A stretch of DNA of 59,958 nucleotides from Mucilaginibacter sp. (GTDB lineage: Bacteria > Bacteroidota > Bacteroidia > Sphingobacteriales > Sphingobacteriaceae), in NCBI GenBank assembly GCA_030445275.1, contig JAUCSE010000077.1, positions 1-59,958 on the forward strand, read 5' to 3'. A program made the position numbers and the translations under genes. Position 1 is the stretch's first letter, and the number at the start of each line of letters is the position of its first letter. The notes under the pieces are model-generated. The model was not told the DNA's origin. It saw only the letters and a program-made list of their open reading frames with translations, and made no database searches. Shown here piece by piece: positions 1 through 7,735 of the stretch.

Positions 1-71
1 ATTTTTAAAACGTCCATCTTAAATTCAGCATCGTATTTCCTACGTGGCTTATCCAACTTTTTTCCTTGCAT
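1..71 (-). mobile_element. IS3-type transposase orfA, 5' end only (cut by window edge)
   Basis: Reading the minus strand from an ATG at 71 gives MQGKKLDKPRRKYDAEFK and then MDVLK before the window ends. The RRKYDAEFK stretch is the typical start of the small helix-turn-helix OrfA of IS3-family elements. Only 23 codons are visible, so intactness of the element, its orfB and its far end cannot be judged. The nearby ACTGTCCGGTTTTACCG at 98-114 resembles an IS3 terminal region, which would place the element edge near 110-120. That edge is inferred. Confidence 0.7.
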
Positions 72-77
72 CCGTTT

Positions 78-144
78 TGCTAATTTAAGCAAATCTTACT
101 GTCCGGTTTTACCGATGCATCTCAAAAGACGTAATTATGCGTCT
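78..144. repeat. Two short hairpins at the IS edge
   Basis: TTTGCTAATTTAAGCAAA (78-95) is a hairpin just upstream of the transposase start. AGACG and CGTCT at 127-131 and 140-144 form a second small hairpin around TAATTATG, inside a phrase (gacgtaattatgcgtctctac) typical of dispersed intergenic repeats in this phylum. The second may be host sequence that the insertion element abuts. Confidence 0.4.
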
Positions 145-188
145 CTACAAAAAATAAAAATTATAACTTTATCTTTTCAAATCGCCCG

Positions 189-677
189 ATGCAAAAAACT
201 ATACGCAGCAAAAGTAAGATCTTACTGACTATCCTTTGGATAGGTCTGATAACCGGAACGCTTGATGGCCTTTCGGCCCTGATATTGAATTATAAAGTTA
301 GCCCCGCCATTATTTTCAAGTTTATAGCCAGCGGGGTATTTGGTGAGGCAGCTTTTAAGGGTGGTTATGAAATGGTTGTATCGGGTGTAATATTTCATTA
401 CCTGATAGCGCTTGCATTCACTTACGCCTTTTATCTGCTGTATCCATTTTTTAAAAAGATGCTGCTAAACGAGTATTTGGTAGCTGTTGTATATGGGGTT
501 ACCGCCTGGCTCATTATGAACCTGATGGTTGTACCGGTGAGCAAAATAGGTTTTCACCCTATCAAAACGGAAACGATATTAACAGGGATACTGGTTTTAA
601 TTATCTGTATAGGTTTGCCCATTGCGCTCATAGCCGACAAACATTATAAAGACGGAAAATTTGCGGTATCCAAATAA
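189..677 (+). CDS. Integral membrane protein, unknown function
   Basis: 162 residues with about four hydrophobic segments: near 12-32, 60-87 (split by a short loop), 97-120 and 130-150. It begins with a basic N-terminus (MQKTIRSKSK) and ends in a charged tail. It resembles small YagU/DUF1440-like inner-membrane proteins in size and layout, but no diagnostic motif was recognised. It starts at ATG 189 and is followed 12 bases later by an acetyltransferase gene on the same strand, so the two are probably co-transcribed. No function is proposed. Confidence 0.75.
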   Translation: MQKTIRSKSKILLTILWIGLITGTLDGLSALILNYKVSPAIIFKFIASGVFGEAAFKGGYEMVVSGVIFHYLIALAFTYAFYLLYPFFKKMLLNEYLVAVVYGVTAWLIMNLMVVPVSKIGFHPIKTETILTGILVLIICIGLPIALIADKHYKDGKFAVSK

Positions 678-689
678 TAAGTAATAGCC

Positions 690-1229
690 ATGCAGTCTGC
701 AGCCGAACAGTTTCCCGAATTGCAAACCCAGCGTTTGCAGCTAAGATCATTAACCATTGCTGATAGTGAAGCCATTTTTGCCTTACGTAGTAATGAAGAG
801 GTTAATCGCTTTATTGGACGTAAAGCGGCGCAGACCATTGCCGATGCCGCTCAATTTATACAGGACCGGCTGTTGGATTCTAGTAAAAAACAGGGCGTAT
901 ACTGGGCCATCGAACTAAAAAGTACCGGTAAACTGATCGGTACCATATGTTACTGGAATATAAACGAGGATGAGAACAGTGCAGAGATAGGGTATGAGTT
1001 GCTGCCTGATATGCAGGGCCAGGGCTTAATGCAGGAAGCTATAACAGCTGTAATTGCCTGGGGTTTTATCCATATGAACCTGGATGTGATCACCGCTTTT
1101 CCTTTAGGCGAACATGATAAATCGGTTAGCTTGCTGGAGAAGAATAAGTTTACTTATAACGAAGTAAACAACGGCCACTTGGTTTATAAGTTAAGTAGGC
1201 AAACCTGGCAGGCAAATCAACCCGCATAA
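690..1229 (+). CDS. GNAT-family N-acetyltransferase (RimJ/RimL type)
   Basis: 179 residues. The N-terminal LQTQRLQLRSLTIADSEAIF is the usual opening of RimJ/RimL-like acetyltransferases, which move acetyl from acetyl-CoA to protein N-termini or small amines. The acetyl-CoA motif region appears as GYELLPDMQGQGLMQEA (about residues 100-116), followed by the conserved late NLDVITAFPLGEHDKSVSLL, where other members have N-x-xS. Full length for the family. The substrate cannot be told from sequence. It lies directly downstream of the membrane protein and is closed by a hairpin terminator at 1228-1266. Confidence 0.85.
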   Translation: MQSAAEQFPELQTQRLQLRSLTIADSEAIFALRSNEEVNRFIGRKAAQTIADAAQFIQDRLLDSSKKQGVYWAIELKSTGKLIGTICYWNINEDENSAEIGYELLPDMQGQGLMQEAITAVIAWGFIHMNLDVITAFPLGEHDKSVSLLEKNKFTYNEVNNGHLVYKLSRQTWQANQPA

Positions 1230-1266
1230 AAAAAGAGCCCGGTAGTTTACCTACCTGGGCCCTTTT
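1228..1266. terminator. Bidirectional terminator between convergent genes
   Basis: A hairpin of AGCCCGGTAG-type and CTACCTGGGCCC arms, flanked by an A-run on the left and CTTTT on the right. It sits between the convergent acetyltransferase and fasciclin genes and can serve both. Confidence 0.7.
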
Positions 1267-1298
1267 CGGATTTAAAATTAAACAAACATACGATTTAA

Positions 1299-1898
1299 TT
1301 ATTGGGGTATCAAAACGCCATTTAGGCCATGTATAACACCGTTACTTGCCATCGTATCAAACGATATCACCAGGGCTGTATCTCCCTTGGCATCGGCAAT
1401 CTGTAAATTACTCTTATCATTAACTGATAAGGTTAACGTCTCTCCGTCGATGGTTTTTAACACTGCTTTACCTTTTCCGGCGGTCAGCGCCTTTATAATA
1501 TCTGTCTTGGTATATTTACCGGCTACCACATGATATTTCAAGACCTTTGCCAGTTTGGCATGATCTTTCGTCAACTCATCCATGGTTGGTTTTGGTACTT
1601 TGCTAAAGGCTACATCGTTTGGTGCAAAAACAGTAAATGGGCCAGCTCCTTTTAAGGTAGTTTCCAGATCGGCACTTTTTACGGCCAATGCAAATGGTGC
1701 AAAATCTGTAGTGGAGGCAAGTGCGCCCACAATATCACCTGATGCAGCGGCAGGTGCTGCGGTTGTAGCAGGTGCGGTTTTAGCGCTTGTATCGCGTTTT
1801 GTAGTGTCTTGTTGTTGTGTTTGAGCTATTGCATTGTTTGATAAAACTCCAATGGTTAATGATGCAATTGCAATTAAAACTGACTTTTTCATGTTCAT
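1299..1898 (-). CDS. Secreted fasciclin (FAS1) domain protein
   Basis: About 199 residues: a signal peptide (MNMKKSVLIAIASLTIGVLS), a low-complexity T/A/Q-rich linker to about residue 55, and one FAS1 domain to the end. FAS1 hallmarks visible are GPFTVFAPNDVAFSKVP, then LKYHVVAGKYT and ASNGVIHGLNGVLIP. FAS1 proteins are extracellular adhesion or matrix proteins. An in-frame ATG exists at 1919. I prefer ATG 1898 because AAAGGAAAG precedes it and the signal peptide then starts normally; 1892 is also possible. Confidence 0.85.
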   Translation of the reverse strand: MNMKKSVLIAIASLTIGVLSNNAIAQTQQQDTTKRDTSAKTAPATTAAPAAASGDIVGALASTTDFAPFALAVKSADLETTLKGAGPFTVFAPNDVAFSKVPKPTMDELTKDHAKLAKVLKYHVVAGKYTKTDIIKALTAGKGKAVLKTIDGETLTLSVNDKSNLQIADAKGDTALVISFDTMASNGVIHGLNGVLIPQ

Positions 1899-2114
1899 CT
1901 TTCCTTTGTTTTTGTTCATAATGAGATTATAATGAGTAGCCGTTTTTCTTATAAAATTCCGTTTAAATTAATTATATTGGTTAATTAGTATGGTGTTATA
2001 ACTTATAATTACAATAAATAGTTTTTAATTAATTAAAATAGATGCTTAAGTGACTAAGGCACAGGAAGAAAAATGACTGATTGGTGGGTACGAATGGCAG
2101 TAATTATAAATAAT

Positions 2115-2194
2115 TTGTCATGCTGAATGCAATGAAGCATCTATTGTTCTGTAGGCAAGTCCAACAATAGATCCTTCGTTCCTCAGGATGACAA
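2115..2194. repeat. Type-B intergenic palindrome (TTGTCATGCTGA ... AGGATGACAA)
   Basis: The left part reads ttgtcatgctgaatgcaatg and the right part ttcgttcctcaggatgacaa. The inner words CAATAGAT and ATCTATTG pair. The same element occurs in opposite orientation at 5525-5603 and as a half copy at 55123-55157. Confidence 0.7.
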
Positions 2195-2212
2195 AAACGG
2201 TAATATAGAGAT

Positions 2213-2242
2213 AAAAAAAGCCTGCAATAAATCGCAGGCTTT
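2213..2242 (-). terminator. Terminator of isocitrate dehydrogenase gene
   Basis: A perfect 9-bp stem AAAGCCTGC (2217-2225) and GCAGGCTTT (2234-2242), with an A-run at 2213-2219 that reads as a U-tract on the minus strand. It lies just past the stop codon at 2270. Confidence 0.8.
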
Positions 2243-2269
2243 CAAATATTTGGTCTAACCGAAGAAAAC

Positions 2270-3724
2270 TTATTGTCCCTGTGCCAGGGTATAACCAATT
2301 TTGCCGTCAAAGTTCATTAGAAACTCTACAGAACAAACTTTGGCCAGTTCAGAAAAATCAGCAGCAATGTGCAGTAATTCTTTTTGAGTGATCTCTTTGC
2401 CGGCTTTCTTTTCAAAACGAACGCGGTATTCATTAACCAATTCGGTATAAATAGAGCCTGTCGGCCATACCTGTGTACCGCGGTTTGATATCATCACCAG
2501 TTCAAAATTATCGGTAAGTACCTTTTTGGCCATGGTAGCTAACTCGTCAGGCTGAACCCTTGCTTCCACAAAAACGTCAACACCAATCATTTCTTCCTTG
2601 ATGTTGCGGGTAACGGTTAGCTTGTTTTTTAAAGGTTGCAAATGATTAACCCTGGTTTCAAAATTATCACCTGTAAACACACCACCGTTAGCAGGTACCT
2701 TGCCTAAATTGGCAATAATAGCATCGGTAAAGGCATTTGTATTAGAAGCGGGGATTGATTTATTGCCAAAATCGCCGGTATGAACACCTTGCTCTAAAGT
2801 ATATAGCAAAGCATTTTCGATATCAGCAGCGTTTTTTGAGAATCCCAGGAAACGCAGCATCGAGATACCTGAAAGCAATAAAGCGGTAGGATTAGCAATG
2901 CCTTTACCAGCAATATCAGGGGCAGTACCGTGCACGGCTTCAAATATGGATATATTATCGCCAATGTTAGCTGATGGCGCAAAACCCAATCCGCCAACTA
3001 AACCGGCGCACAGGTCTGATACGATATCCCCCTGCAGATTGGTTAACACAATGGCTTCAAACGTTTCGGGACGGGTAACCAGTTTCATACACAGATCATC
3101 CACAATAATGTCTGATGCTTCTATTTCCGGGTACTCCTTGGCTATTTCCTGAAAAGTTTCCAGGAATAAACCGTCAGTAAGTTTCATGATATTGGCTTTA
3201 TGACCGCAGGCTAATTTTTTTAAACCCTTGCGGCGGGCCATTTCAAACGCATAACGGATAACCTGTGCCGAGCCCGGACGGGTAATGATCCTGCGACCTA
3301 CGGCAACATCGTAAGTAAGCAAATGCTCAATACCGCCGTAAGTATCTTCAATATTTTCGCGTATGATAGTTAGATTGATCGGTATACCTGCTTTGGAGAA
3401 AACAGTATCAACACCATTCAACGTCCTGAAATCGCGTTGATTGGCATAAGTGTTCCAAACTTTACGGGCGGTTACGTTAATGCTTTTAACGCCTTTTCCC
3501 TTAGGGGTTTCCATGGGGCCCTTAAAAAGCAGACCCAGGGTTTCAATGGTTTCCTTCGCTTTTGCCGTCATCCCGGTCGAGTGCCCTGCATCAAAATATG
3601 ATTTGCCCATTTCTACAAATTCATACTCCAGCTGTACATCATTTGCTTCAAAAACTTTGAGTACTGCCTGCATTATTTCGGGACCTATTCCATCTCCGTT
3701 TGCAACTGCTATTTTGGTCTTCAT
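2270..3724 (-). CDS. icd: Isocitrate dehydrogenase, TtIDH-like type
   Basis: 484 residues. It oxidatively decarboxylates isocitrate to 2-oxoglutarate in the TCA cycle in the cytoplasm. The N-terminus KIAVANGDGIGPEIM is the isocitrate/isopropylmalate dehydrogenase start. The family signature appears as NLQGDIVSDLCAGLVGGLGF, and EAVHGTAPDIAGKGIANPTA is the cofactor-loop region. The extra C-terminal domain of about 140 residues (after about 335) and total length match the Thermus/Rickettsia-type enzymes, not the 415-residue E. coli type. Cofactor preference is not settled by eye. It has its own promoter (CAAATATA complement at 3752-3759) and terminator. Confidence 0.92.
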   Translation of the reverse strand: MKTKIAVANGDGIGPEIMQAVLKVFEANDVQLEYEFVEMGKSYFDAGHSTGMTAKAKETIETLGLLFKGPMETPKGKGVKSINVTARKVWNTYANQRDFRTLNGVDTVFSKAGIPINLTIIRENIEDTYGGIEHLLTYDVAVGRRIITRPGSAQVIRYAFEMARRKGLKKLACGHKANIMKLTDGLFLETFQEIAKEYPEIEASDIIVDDLCMKLVTRPETFEAIVLTNLQGDIVSDLCAGLVGGLGFAPSANIGDNISIFEAVHGTAPDIAGKGIANPTALLLSGISMLRFLGFSKNAADIENALLYTLEQGVHTGDFGNKSIPASNTNAFTDAIIANLGKVPANGGVFTGDNFETRVNHLQPLKNKLTVTRNIKEEMIGVDVFVEARVQPDELATMAKKVLTDNFELVMISNRGTQVWPTGSIYTELVNEYRVRFEKKAGKEITQKELLHIAADFSELAKVCSVEFLMNFDGKIGYTLAQGQ

Positions 3725-3751
3725 TGAACTGTATTTATGTTAAAAATGGTG

Positions 3752-3759
3752 CAAATATA
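3752..3759 (-). promoter_or_regulatory. Putative -7 box (TATATTTG) for isocitrate dehydrogenase
   Basis: On the minus strand TATATTTG matches the Bacteroidota -7 consensus TAnnTTTG, about 28 bases before the ATG at 3724. The word TATTTGCACCAT extends from it and recurs on the other strand at 3848-3859, ahead of the divergent membrane protein gene. No clear -33 box was seen. Confidence 0.5.
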
Positions 3760-3908
3760 GCCGTTTTTGAGCCATTTTTGCACTGTTTAGCACCAATAAA
3801 GCGCAATTTGTGACATTAAGATTAGCGCTTTTTGAGGTTTGATGTGTTTATTTGCACCATTATTGACCGGTTATTGCCGGTCATGCTTTTATTTTTAATT
3901 CGGCACTT

Positions 3909-4292
3909 ATGAAGTCATTACCTAAACAGTTTTTTAAAAGTGTTTTATTCTCTATAGTACTATCCATAGCGGCAAATTGCATTTACTATGTCACTACTCA
4001 AAAAGGCGGCGATATTAACAGTGCCTTGCCATCAATTATGGAAGGTGCTGTTTTTCTTAATGCTATCATTTTTGTAATGACACTGCCAGCATTATTCCTG
4101 GTTAATCCGGAGTATTGGAATAATATTGTTGTGCGCTTGCTGCTGTATTTTGCCGGATCGGTGATTTTTATTATTACCGCTTTGAGCATGCATTTGCAAC
4201 CGGCCACTAAGATGGTTTACCTGATTACAGGTGTCATATTTTTGCTTGTTCACTCCGTTTTTTACTATTTCCTAGTAAAAAAGAAGGCTTAA
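3909..4292 (+). CDS. Small membrane protein, unknown
   Basis: 127 residues with four predicted hydrophobic helices, at roughly 8-27, 46-65, 75-95 and 100-122, and a basic KKKA end. No known family was recognised. It starts at ATG 3909 and stands divergent to isocitrate dehydrogenase and 63 bases ahead of purK, so it may share the purK transcript. No function can be proposed. Confidence 0.65.
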   Translation: MKSLPKQFFKSVLFSIVLSIAANCIYYVTTQKGGDINSALPSIMEGAVFLNAIIFVMTLPALFLVNPEYWNNIVVRLLLYFAGSVIFIITALSMHLQPATKMVYLITGVIFLLVHSVFYYFLVKKKA

Positions 4293-4355
4293 GGCACCGA
4301 TATTAAAGCATTTTATGGCTTTTTGAAAGATTTCAGGTAAACTTGCAACATCAAC

Positions 4356-5495
4356 ATGAAAGCATTTTACGGAGATTTAAGATTAGGTATACTGGGCGGC
4401 GGTCAGCTGGGCCGTATGCTTATACAACAGGCTATAAATTATAACGTTACAATAAAAATTCTTGACCCCGACCGCGAGGCACCTTGCCGCAAATTGTGCG
4501 ACGAATTTACCGTAGGTTCACTGAGCGATTATGAAACCGTATACAACTTCGGTAAAAATGTCGACCTGCTCACCATTGAAATAGAGAAAGTGAATGTTGA
4601 TGCTCTTGAACAGCTGGAAAAAGAAGGCGTACAGGTGTACCCCCAGTCACGCATTATCAGACTGATACAGGATAAGGGACTGCAAAAGCAATTCTTTAAG
4701 GAAAACGGAATACCTACAGCCGATTTCCAGATCATATCATCGCCACAACAACTACAACAGAGTTTAATACCTTTTCCATACATCCAAAAACTACGCAGGG
4801 ATGGGTACGATGGTAAAGGCGTTTATAAGGTAGCTGACGAAAGCTACTTGCCAGGTGCCTTTAAAGAGCCCAGTCTGATTGAAAAATGGGTTGATTTTGA
4901 AAAGGAAATTGGCGTAATAGTGGCCCGTAATGAAAATGGTGATATAAGCGCCTTCCCGCTGGTGGAGATGGAGTTTAATCCCGAAGCAAACCTGGTTGAG
5001 TTTTTAATATCACCATCAACGTTGCCGTTTGAAGTACATCAGCAAGCCGAACAAATAGCTAAAAAGATAGCCGAAAGCCTGAAAATAGTAGGTTTACTAG
5101 CTGTTGAAATGTTTTTGGACAAAAATGGTAAAATACTGGTTAATGAATTGGCTCCCCGTCCGCATAACAGCGGGCACCAAACTATTGAGGGTAATGTGGT
5201 TTCGCAATTTGAACAGCATTTAAGAGCGATATTTAACCAACCACTGGGCGATACCGCTTGCCTGAACAACGCCATCATGGTAAACGTTTTAGGAGAAGCC
5301 GGCTATGAAGGTCCCGCCGTTTACCAGGGGATTGAGAAAATATTAAAACTTTCAGGCGTATATGTGCACTTGTATGGTAAGGCCCTAACTAAGCCGTTTA
5401 GAAAAATGGGGCACGTAACCATTGTAGATGCCGATAGGGAAAAAGCTATTGAAAAAGCAAGGTTCGTGCAAAAGACGTTGAAAGTGATTAGTTAG
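4356..5495 (+). CDS. purK: 5-(carboxyamino)imidazole ribonucleotide synthase
   Basis: 379 residues. PurK uses ATP and bicarbonate to carboxylate aminoimidazole ribonucleotide to N5-CAIR in purine synthesis. It shows the PurK opening LRLGILGGGQLGRMLIQQA, the ATP-grasp glycine-rich stretch KLRRDGYDGKGVYKV (about residues 145-160), EKWVDFEKEIGVIVAR, and the PurK signature VNELAPRPHNSGHQT near residue 265. Length is normal. The partner purE follows on the same strand but is 262 bases away, separated by two palindromic repeats. Confidence 0.95.
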   Translation: MKAFYGDLRLGILGGGQLGRMLIQQAINYNVTIKILDPDREAPCRKLCDEFTVGSLSDYETVYNFGKNVDLLTIEIEKVNVDALEQLEKEGVQVYPQSRIIRLIQDKGLQKQFFKENGIPTADFQIISSPQQLQQSLIPFPYIQKLRRDGYDGKGVYKVADESYLPGAFKEPSLIEKWVDFEKEIGVIVARNENGDISAFPLVEMEFNPEANLVEFLISPSTLPFEVHQQAEQIAKKIAESLKIVGLLAVEMFLDKNGKILVNELAPRPHNSGHQTIEGNVVSQFEQHLRAIFNQPLGDTACLNNAIMVNVLGEAGYEGPAVYQGIEKILKLSGVYVHLYGKALTKPFRKMGHVTIVDADREKAIEKARFVQKTLKVIS

Positions 5496-5524
5496 ATTAG
5501 TTCATGGATCATAGTAAAACACAC

Positions 5525-5603
5525 TTGTCATCCTGAGGAACGAAGGATCTGTCATGGATTTATATATTGTAGAATAGATGCTTCACTGCGTTCAGCATGA
5601 CAA
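5525..5603. repeat. Type-B intergenic palindrome between purK and purE
   Basis: Starts ttgtcatcctgaggaacgaa and ends gcttcactgcgttcagcatgacaa. This is the reverse orientation of the element at 2115-2194. Confidence 0.7.
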
Positions 5604-5654
5604 TCCTTTTTATTTAGGAATGATAATTGGATAGCAAAATATAAATAACCCACA

Positions 5655-5737
5655 CGTCATTGCAAGGCACGAAGCAATCCTCAATTTACAGAACCGCTCT
5701 GTATAGCTTAGAGATTGCTTCGTACCTCGCAATGACG
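5655..5737. repeat. Type-A intergenic palindrome between purK and purE
   Basis: CGTCATTGCAAGGCACGAAG at the left end pairs with GCTTCGTACCTCGCAATGACG at the right. The core contains gaaccgctctgta, shared with other type-A copies at 8258, 53535 and 55223. It ends 20 bases before the purE start. Confidence 0.8.
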
Positions 5738-5757
5738 ATTCAAATAAATATAACAAA

Positions 5758-6249
5758 ATGAGCCAGCCAAAAGTAGCCATCATCATGGGCAGTAAATCTG
5801 ATTTAAATATAATGCAGGATGCCGCCGATGTTTTAAAAGAATTAGGTGTTGAGTACGAGATTACCGTGGTATCGGCACACCGCACACCTGATCGTATGTT
5901 CAGTTATGCCCGTGCTGCTGCTGATAGGGGTATCAAAGTAATTATTGCCGGTGCTGGCGGTGCAGCGCATTTACCGGGAATGGTGGCTTCTTTAACCCAT
6001 CTGCCGGTAATAGGTGTGCCTGTAAAGTCAAGTAATTCTATTGATGGCTGGGATTCTATCCTTTCTATACTGCAAATGCCTAATGGTATTCCGGTAGCCA
6101 CGGTAGCGCTTAATGCCGCAAAAAATGCGGGTATACTGGCAGCACAGATATTATCAACTGCTGATGAATACCTGGTTAAAAACCTCATCAACTTTAAAGA
6201 AGATCTTAAAAAGAAAGTAGAAGAGTCGGCCCGGGAAATGGAATCGTAA
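5758..6249 (+). CDS. purE: N5-carboxyaminoimidazole ribonucleotide mutase
   Basis: 163 residues, class I PurE size. It converts N5-CAIR to CAIR, the step after PurK. Hallmarks are VAIIMGSKSDLNIMQDA (the phosphate-binding GSxSD), VVSAHRTPDRMFSYA with the catalytic SAHR, IAGAGGAAHLPGM and GVPVKSSNSIDGWDSILSILQMP. It follows purK, and the pair completes the two-enzyme route to CAIR. The sequence just after the stop codon is the left arm of a palindromic element (6248-6372). Confidence 0.95.
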   Translation: MSQPKVAIIMGSKSDLNIMQDAADVLKELGVEYEITVVSAHRTPDRMFSYARAAADRGIKVIIAGAGGAAHLPGMVASLTHLPVIGVPVKSSNSIDGWDSILSILQMPNGIPVATVALNAAKNAGILAAQILSTADEYLVKNLINFKEDLKKKVEESAREMES

Positions 6250-6372
6250 GTTTGCAGTAAGCAGTTACCAGTTAGCTTAAATAAATAGCGGCGGAGTTTT
6301 AAGCCCGTCGCTATTTACTTTTTATGTAATCTGATTATAAATGCAAACTGCTTACCGGCAACTGCAAACTTA
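6248..6372. repeat. Nested palindrome between convergent purE and yqgE, with inner terminator
   Basis: Outer arms are AAGTTTGCAGTAAGCAGTT (6248-6266) and AACTGCAAACTT (6360-6371). Between them an inner hairpin TAAATAGCGGCGG (6282-6294) pairs with CCGTCGCTATTTA (6305-6317), followed by CTTTTT, which looks like a terminator for purE. The right outer arm overlaps the yqgE stop codon. Related words occur at 57712-57842, also between convergent genes. Confidence 0.7.
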
Positions 6373-6933
6373 ATTCAAAGCTGGATTCTCAGGGAAGTTG
6401 GCAATATGCGCGTAGCGCTGACCTAAGCTAATTACGATTTCCTTCCAGAGGTTATGCTCATCATTGGCAAACAATGATGCTGCTTTAAAATTATCGGCAA
6501 CTATCCAGCTGCCTTGCATTATCTCTTCGTCAAGTTGCTGGGGTGTCCATCCGGAGTATCCGGCAAAAAACTTGATCTCGTTTTCGGTTAACTGGTAGCC
6601 GGATATCAGTTCTTTGGCCTGCTCAAAATCACCACCCCAAAATACGCCTTCGGCAATTTCAATACCACCCTCAATTTTCTCAGGGCAGCTGTGTATAAAA
6701 TGCAGTGTGTTTTTAGCTACTGGTCCACCGTCATAAACCGGCATTTCAGAGTAGGAAACATCGGGCAATACATCGCCAAGTAAATATTCGCTCAGGTGGT
6801 TCAGGATAAAGCCCATAGCTCCGTCAGCAGAATATTCTGTTAGTATAATAACCGATCTTTTAAAATTCGGATCCATCATAAAGGGTTCCGAAATGAGTAA
6901 ACGCCCCGCGGCGGCCGATATTGGACTAAGCAT
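6370..6933 (-). CDS. YqgE/AlgH family protein
   Basis: 187 residues. It shows the family opening AAGRLLISEPFMMDPNFKRSVIILTEY with GAMGFILNH, the central YDGGPVAKNTLHFIHS and FFAGYSGWTPQQLDEEI, all diagnostic for the UPF0301/AlgH family. The role of the family is not established; some members affect alginate regulation in Pseudomonas. It is a single gene convergent with purE. Start is ATG at 6933. Confidence 0.92.
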   Translation of the reverse strand: MLSPISAAAGRLLISEPFMMDPNFKRSVIILTEYSADGAMGFILNHLSEYLLGDVLPDVSYSEMPVYDGGPVAKNTLHFIHSCPEKIEGGIEIAEGVFWGGDFEQAKELISGYQLTENEIKFFAGYSGWTPQQLDEEIMQGSWIVADNFKAASLFANDEHNLWKEIVISLGQRYAHIANFPENPALN

Positions 6934-7002
6934 AAGGTTCAGTATTTGAAATCTATAACAAGCATAACAAAAATATGTTCAATTATTAAATTAAAATGTG
7001 CA

Positions 7003-7073
7003 TATCAAGATTACTTTAAGACTATTGGAAAACAGTCTTGATACTTGATACTAACTACTTGATACTATATTTG
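7003..7073. repeat. TTGATAC-word repeat carrying the pdxH promoter
   Basis: AAGACT and AGTCTT (7018-7039) form a hairpin, and the phrase ttgatacttgatactaacta and then cttgatac follows. Nearly the same phrase occurs at 17478-17507. The repeat contains TTG (7045-7047), then 18 bases, then TATATTTG (7066-7073), a good match to the Bacteroidota -33/-7 promoter. Confidence 0.6.
7066..7073 (+). promoter_or_regulatory. -7 box of pdxH-nuoC promoter (TATATTTG)
   Basis: Matches TAnnTTTG, with a TTG -33 element 18 bases upstream at 7045-7047. Transcription would begin near 7080, leaving only a few bases of leader before the ATG at 7088. Confidence 0.5.
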
Positions 7074-7087
7074 TAAGTTTGCATGAA

Positions 7088-7735
7088 ATGAATCAGCAGG
7101 AAATACAAAACTTAAGGCAGGATTATACTGCCGCTACATTATCCGAAAACGATACCAAGGGCAACCCGATAAACCAGTTCGAACAATGGTTTAACGAAGC
7201 TTTAGCCGCAAAATTGCATGAACCCAATGCCATGACCCTGGCTACCGCCTCACCAAACGGGAAACCATCGGCACGTATTGTGCTGTTGAAAGGTTTTAAC
7301 CAGTCGGGTTTTATATTCTATACCAACTATTTAAGCCGTAAGGGGAAGGAGATAACCAAGAACCCGCAGGGAGCAATAACCTTTTACTGGGGCGAACTGG
7401 AACGCCAGGTGCGTATTGAAGGTACTATTGAAAAGTTGAGCAAGGAAGAATCTGAAAAATATTTTCATTCGCGCCCCAAAGGCAGCCAAATAGGAGCAGT
7501 GGTATCGCCTCAAAGCCAGGAAATTGACAGTCGTGACGGTTTGGAGAAAAAATGGAGCGAGCTGGAAGCAGAATATGCTGATAAAGATGTTCCAAAGCCA
7601 TCATTTTGGGGAGGTTATATTTTAAATCCACAGCTGGTGGAGTTTTGGCAAGGCCGCCCAAGTCGCCTGCATGACCGTATTTTGTTTAAAAAAGTTGATA
7701 AAAAAAGCTGGAAAAAAGTACGTTTAGCACCATGA
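7088..7735 (+). CDS. pdxH: Pyridoxamine 5'-phosphate oxidase
   Basis: 215 residues from ATG 7088; an upstream in-frame TTG at 7079 is less likely. The FMN enzyme oxidises PNP and PMP to pyridoxal 5'-phosphate. Motifs visible are MTLATASPNGKPSARIVLLK, FIFYTNYLSRKGKEI (FMN binding), FYWGELERQVRIEG, YFHSRPKGSQIGA and the C-terminal signature VEFWQGRPSRLHDRI. Length matches the family. Its last codon overlaps the nuoC start (ATGA), so translation is coupled. PLP supply is relevant to two PLP enzymes in this window (9335 and 17553). Confidence 0.95.
   Translation: MNQQEIQNLRQDYTAATLSENDTKGNPINQFEQWFNEALAAKLHEPNAMTLATASPNGKPSARIVLLKGFNQSGFIFYTNYLSRKGKEITKNPQGAITFYWGELERQVRIEGTIEKLSKEESEKYFHSRPKGSQIGAVVSPQSQEIDSRDGLEKKWSELEAEYADKDVPKPSFWGGYILNPQLVEFWQGRPSRLHDRILFKKVDKKSWKKVRLAP

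Larger units (their letters stand above)
1899..2269. other. Gene-free stretch with AT-rich leader, repeat and terminator
   Basis: Gap between the divergently read fasciclin start and the isocitrate dehydrogenase end. It contains an AT-rich part (1920-2050, probably the fasciclin promoter), a type-B palindromic repeat (2115-2194) and the isocitrate dehydrogenase terminator (2213-2242). No further gene was found. Confidence 0.6.

Noticed and set aside
5610..5885. 91-codon minus-strand frame across the purK-purE gap
   Set aside because: It reads repeat elements (LRGTKQSLSYTERFCKLRIA type) and the purE antisense strand.
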